Part shown: positions 63,068-64,000 of the stretch, in pieces
Numbering within the stretch: the first letter of the stretch is position 1
How the letters are laid out: each line of letters starts with the position of its first letter
Made by a program: the position numbers and the translations under genes
The notes under the pieces: generated by a model
Told to the model about the DNA's origin: nothing
Database searches by the model: none
The model's input: the letters and a program-made list of their open reading frames with translations, nothing else
Assembly (NCBI RefSeq): GCF_002831565.1
Contig: NZ_CP025096.1
Coordinates: forward strand, 4,698,501-4,762,500
Direction: 5' to 3'
DNA length: 64,000 bases
Source: Spirosoma pollinicola
Lineage (GTDB): Bacteria; Bacteroidota; Bacteroidia; Cytophagales; Spirosomataceae

Positions 63068-63114
63068 ACACCAATCTGAATTTCCGTATTCCAATCTTTA
63101 TCCTTTACACAAAC

Positions 63115-64000
63115 TTATCGGGTTTTCGATTTCGTCGGCCTACTATCTGATTTGGGTATTAACGGCATTTCCGGCTCCAGTTCACTCACCTGTTTCGATC
63201 TTATTTTTCGACCTTCATGGAATATTACAAAGGCAATTAGTAACAGCAGCAATACATTGGATACGAGATCGATGGTATCGCCGGTGTGGGCAAGGGGTGG
63301 GTCAAATCGGAATTCAATCGTGTGTTTTCCGGCAGGAATTCGCAAGGCTCTAAGCACATAATTGGCCCGTAGATGCGGAGCTGGTTTTCCATCTATAAAC
63401 GCCTGCCAGTCGGTTTCACCCCTATAATAGATTTCGGAAAAAACAGCTAGTCCATCGCGGGCAGCGTTCGATTCATAGAGCAGTTTATCCGGCCGATAGC
63501 TCGTCAATTGAATCGTGCTGCCAGTATGGTCCAATTTGGCGGGCAGGTTTCCTAACTGTGTTGCGAACCGCTTGTCGACTACTACCGAATCGCGAGGGTT
63601 CAGCGTTTTCATAGCGGCCATTTCCTCATCGGCATTAGCTACCTGCTGTATCGTTCCAACAAACCAGGCCGCTCCCATTACTTCTGGATTGGGCAACGCC
63701 ATTGGTCCGGCCGGAGCCTGCTGCGGATCATTAGGGTTAGCCGGTCCATTCTGAATAACATACTTGGCATTCAGCATATTCAGAATATTAAGGGTATTCG
63801 GCTGAAAAGCGAAGTTTATCAATTCATTGTAGCGACGAAGGCGTGTTGTATTGTAGCCCCCAATGGAGCGATGGAAATACGAAGTCCGGTTGGTTTCCAT
63901 AAACGACCCCGTCTGGTCGAACACGCGGTAGCCCAGTGATTTATCCTGTAGTATCTGCTGATCGGCAGGTGTTGGTTCGAACAAGGTACTGGCCTGAGTT
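63115..64000 (-). CDS. YfhO-like membrane protein, C-terminal part (N-terminus beyond window)
   Basis: The frame is open to the right edge (295 residues visible). The text is the periplasmic C-terminal domain of a large YfhO/glycosyltransferase-C-type membrane protein: NTLNILNMLNAKYVI, YYRGETDWQAFIDGKPAPHL, RIPAGKHTIEFRFDPP, then one closing membrane helix (LVSNVLLLLLIAFVIF) and a basic tail. Such proteins are thought to move or modify sugars on envelope lipids. The TTG at 63984 is not the start. Confidence 0.85.
   Translation of the reverse strand, partial: TQASTLFEPTPADQQILQDKSLGYRVFDQTGSFMETNRTSYFHRSIGGYNTTRLRRYNELINFAFQPNTLNILNMLNAKYVIQNGPANPNDPQQAPAGPMALPNPEVMGAAWFVGTIQQVANADEEMAAMKTLNPRDSVVVDKRFATQLGNLPAKLDHTGSTIQLTSYRPDKLLYESNAARDGLAVFSEIYYRGETDWQAFIDGKPAPHLRANYVLRALRIPAGKHTIEFRFDPPLAHTGDTIDLVSNVLLLLLIAFVIFHEGRKIRSKQVSELEPEMPLIPKSDSRPTKSKTR

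Overview
The window is a chromosomal segment of a Bacteroidota bacterium, most likely an aerobic member of the Cytophagales close to Spirosoma. This rests on gene content and signals, not on a database match. It carries a PorQ type IX secretion gene, many SPI/lipoprotein genes with short Bacteroidota-style signal peptides, promoters of the TTG-N17..19-TAnnTTTG type, one tRNA without an encoded CCA, weak Shine-Dalgarno sites and medium GC. Most of it is ordinary core genome; no rRNA, prophage, insertion sequence or CRISPR array is visible.

Layout. 1-2.2 kb: an edge-truncated outer-membrane protein with a duplicated motif, a class III aminotransferase and a 41-residue membrane protein. 2.2-8.6 kb: a PccB-type carboxylase subunit, a small surface cluster of LVIVD-repeat lipoproteins plus a barrel-like protein, porQ and hslU. 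8.6-16.8 kb: an MFS transporter unit, mltG, a YbgC-type thioesterase, a BrkB-type membrane protein, a GT2 glycosyltransferase, a YciO-type protein and an uncharacterised lipoprotein. 16.8-25.6 kb: lepB, half of a parvulin-type isomerase, tig, tRNA-Leu(UAG), a RelA/SpoT homologue, fur, an antitoxin-like gene with a broken HNH nuclease partner, and purA. 25.6-29 kb: a terminator-bounded three-gene unit of unknown function (a soluble protein with a possible uracil-glycosylase/psi-like domain and two four-helix membrane proteins with coiled coils). 29-43.7 kb: enzymes (PhzF, esterases, acyl-CoA ligase, bicupin, 2OG-Fe oxygenase, Mn-type superoxide dismutase), an UPF1-like helicase, chrA, recR and clpS. 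43.8-57.4 kb: a sodium symporter, a thioredoxin-fold protein, Uma2, GNAT and START proteins, murI, alaS, a MerR regulator, dprA, a GH43 enzyme and an M81 peptidase. 57.4-61.1 kb: a kaiC-kaiB-kaiB-histidine kinase operon. 61.5-64 kb: a flavin monooxygenase and the C-terminal part of a YfhO-like membrane protein.

The features most worth a second look are: (1) a set of unusually long, mostly perfect palindromes at gene ends, several of which start at or contain the stop codons of the flanking genes; (2) the KaiC-KaiB-KaiB-kinase operon, with the KaiC phosphorylation sites apparently conserved and a coiled coil where the KaiA-binding tail would be; (3) the three-gene membrane/coiled-coil unit; (4) an antitoxin-like/HNH pair in which the nuclease has a single in-frame stop; and (5) two easily missed genes, the 41-residue membrane protein and the half parvulin.
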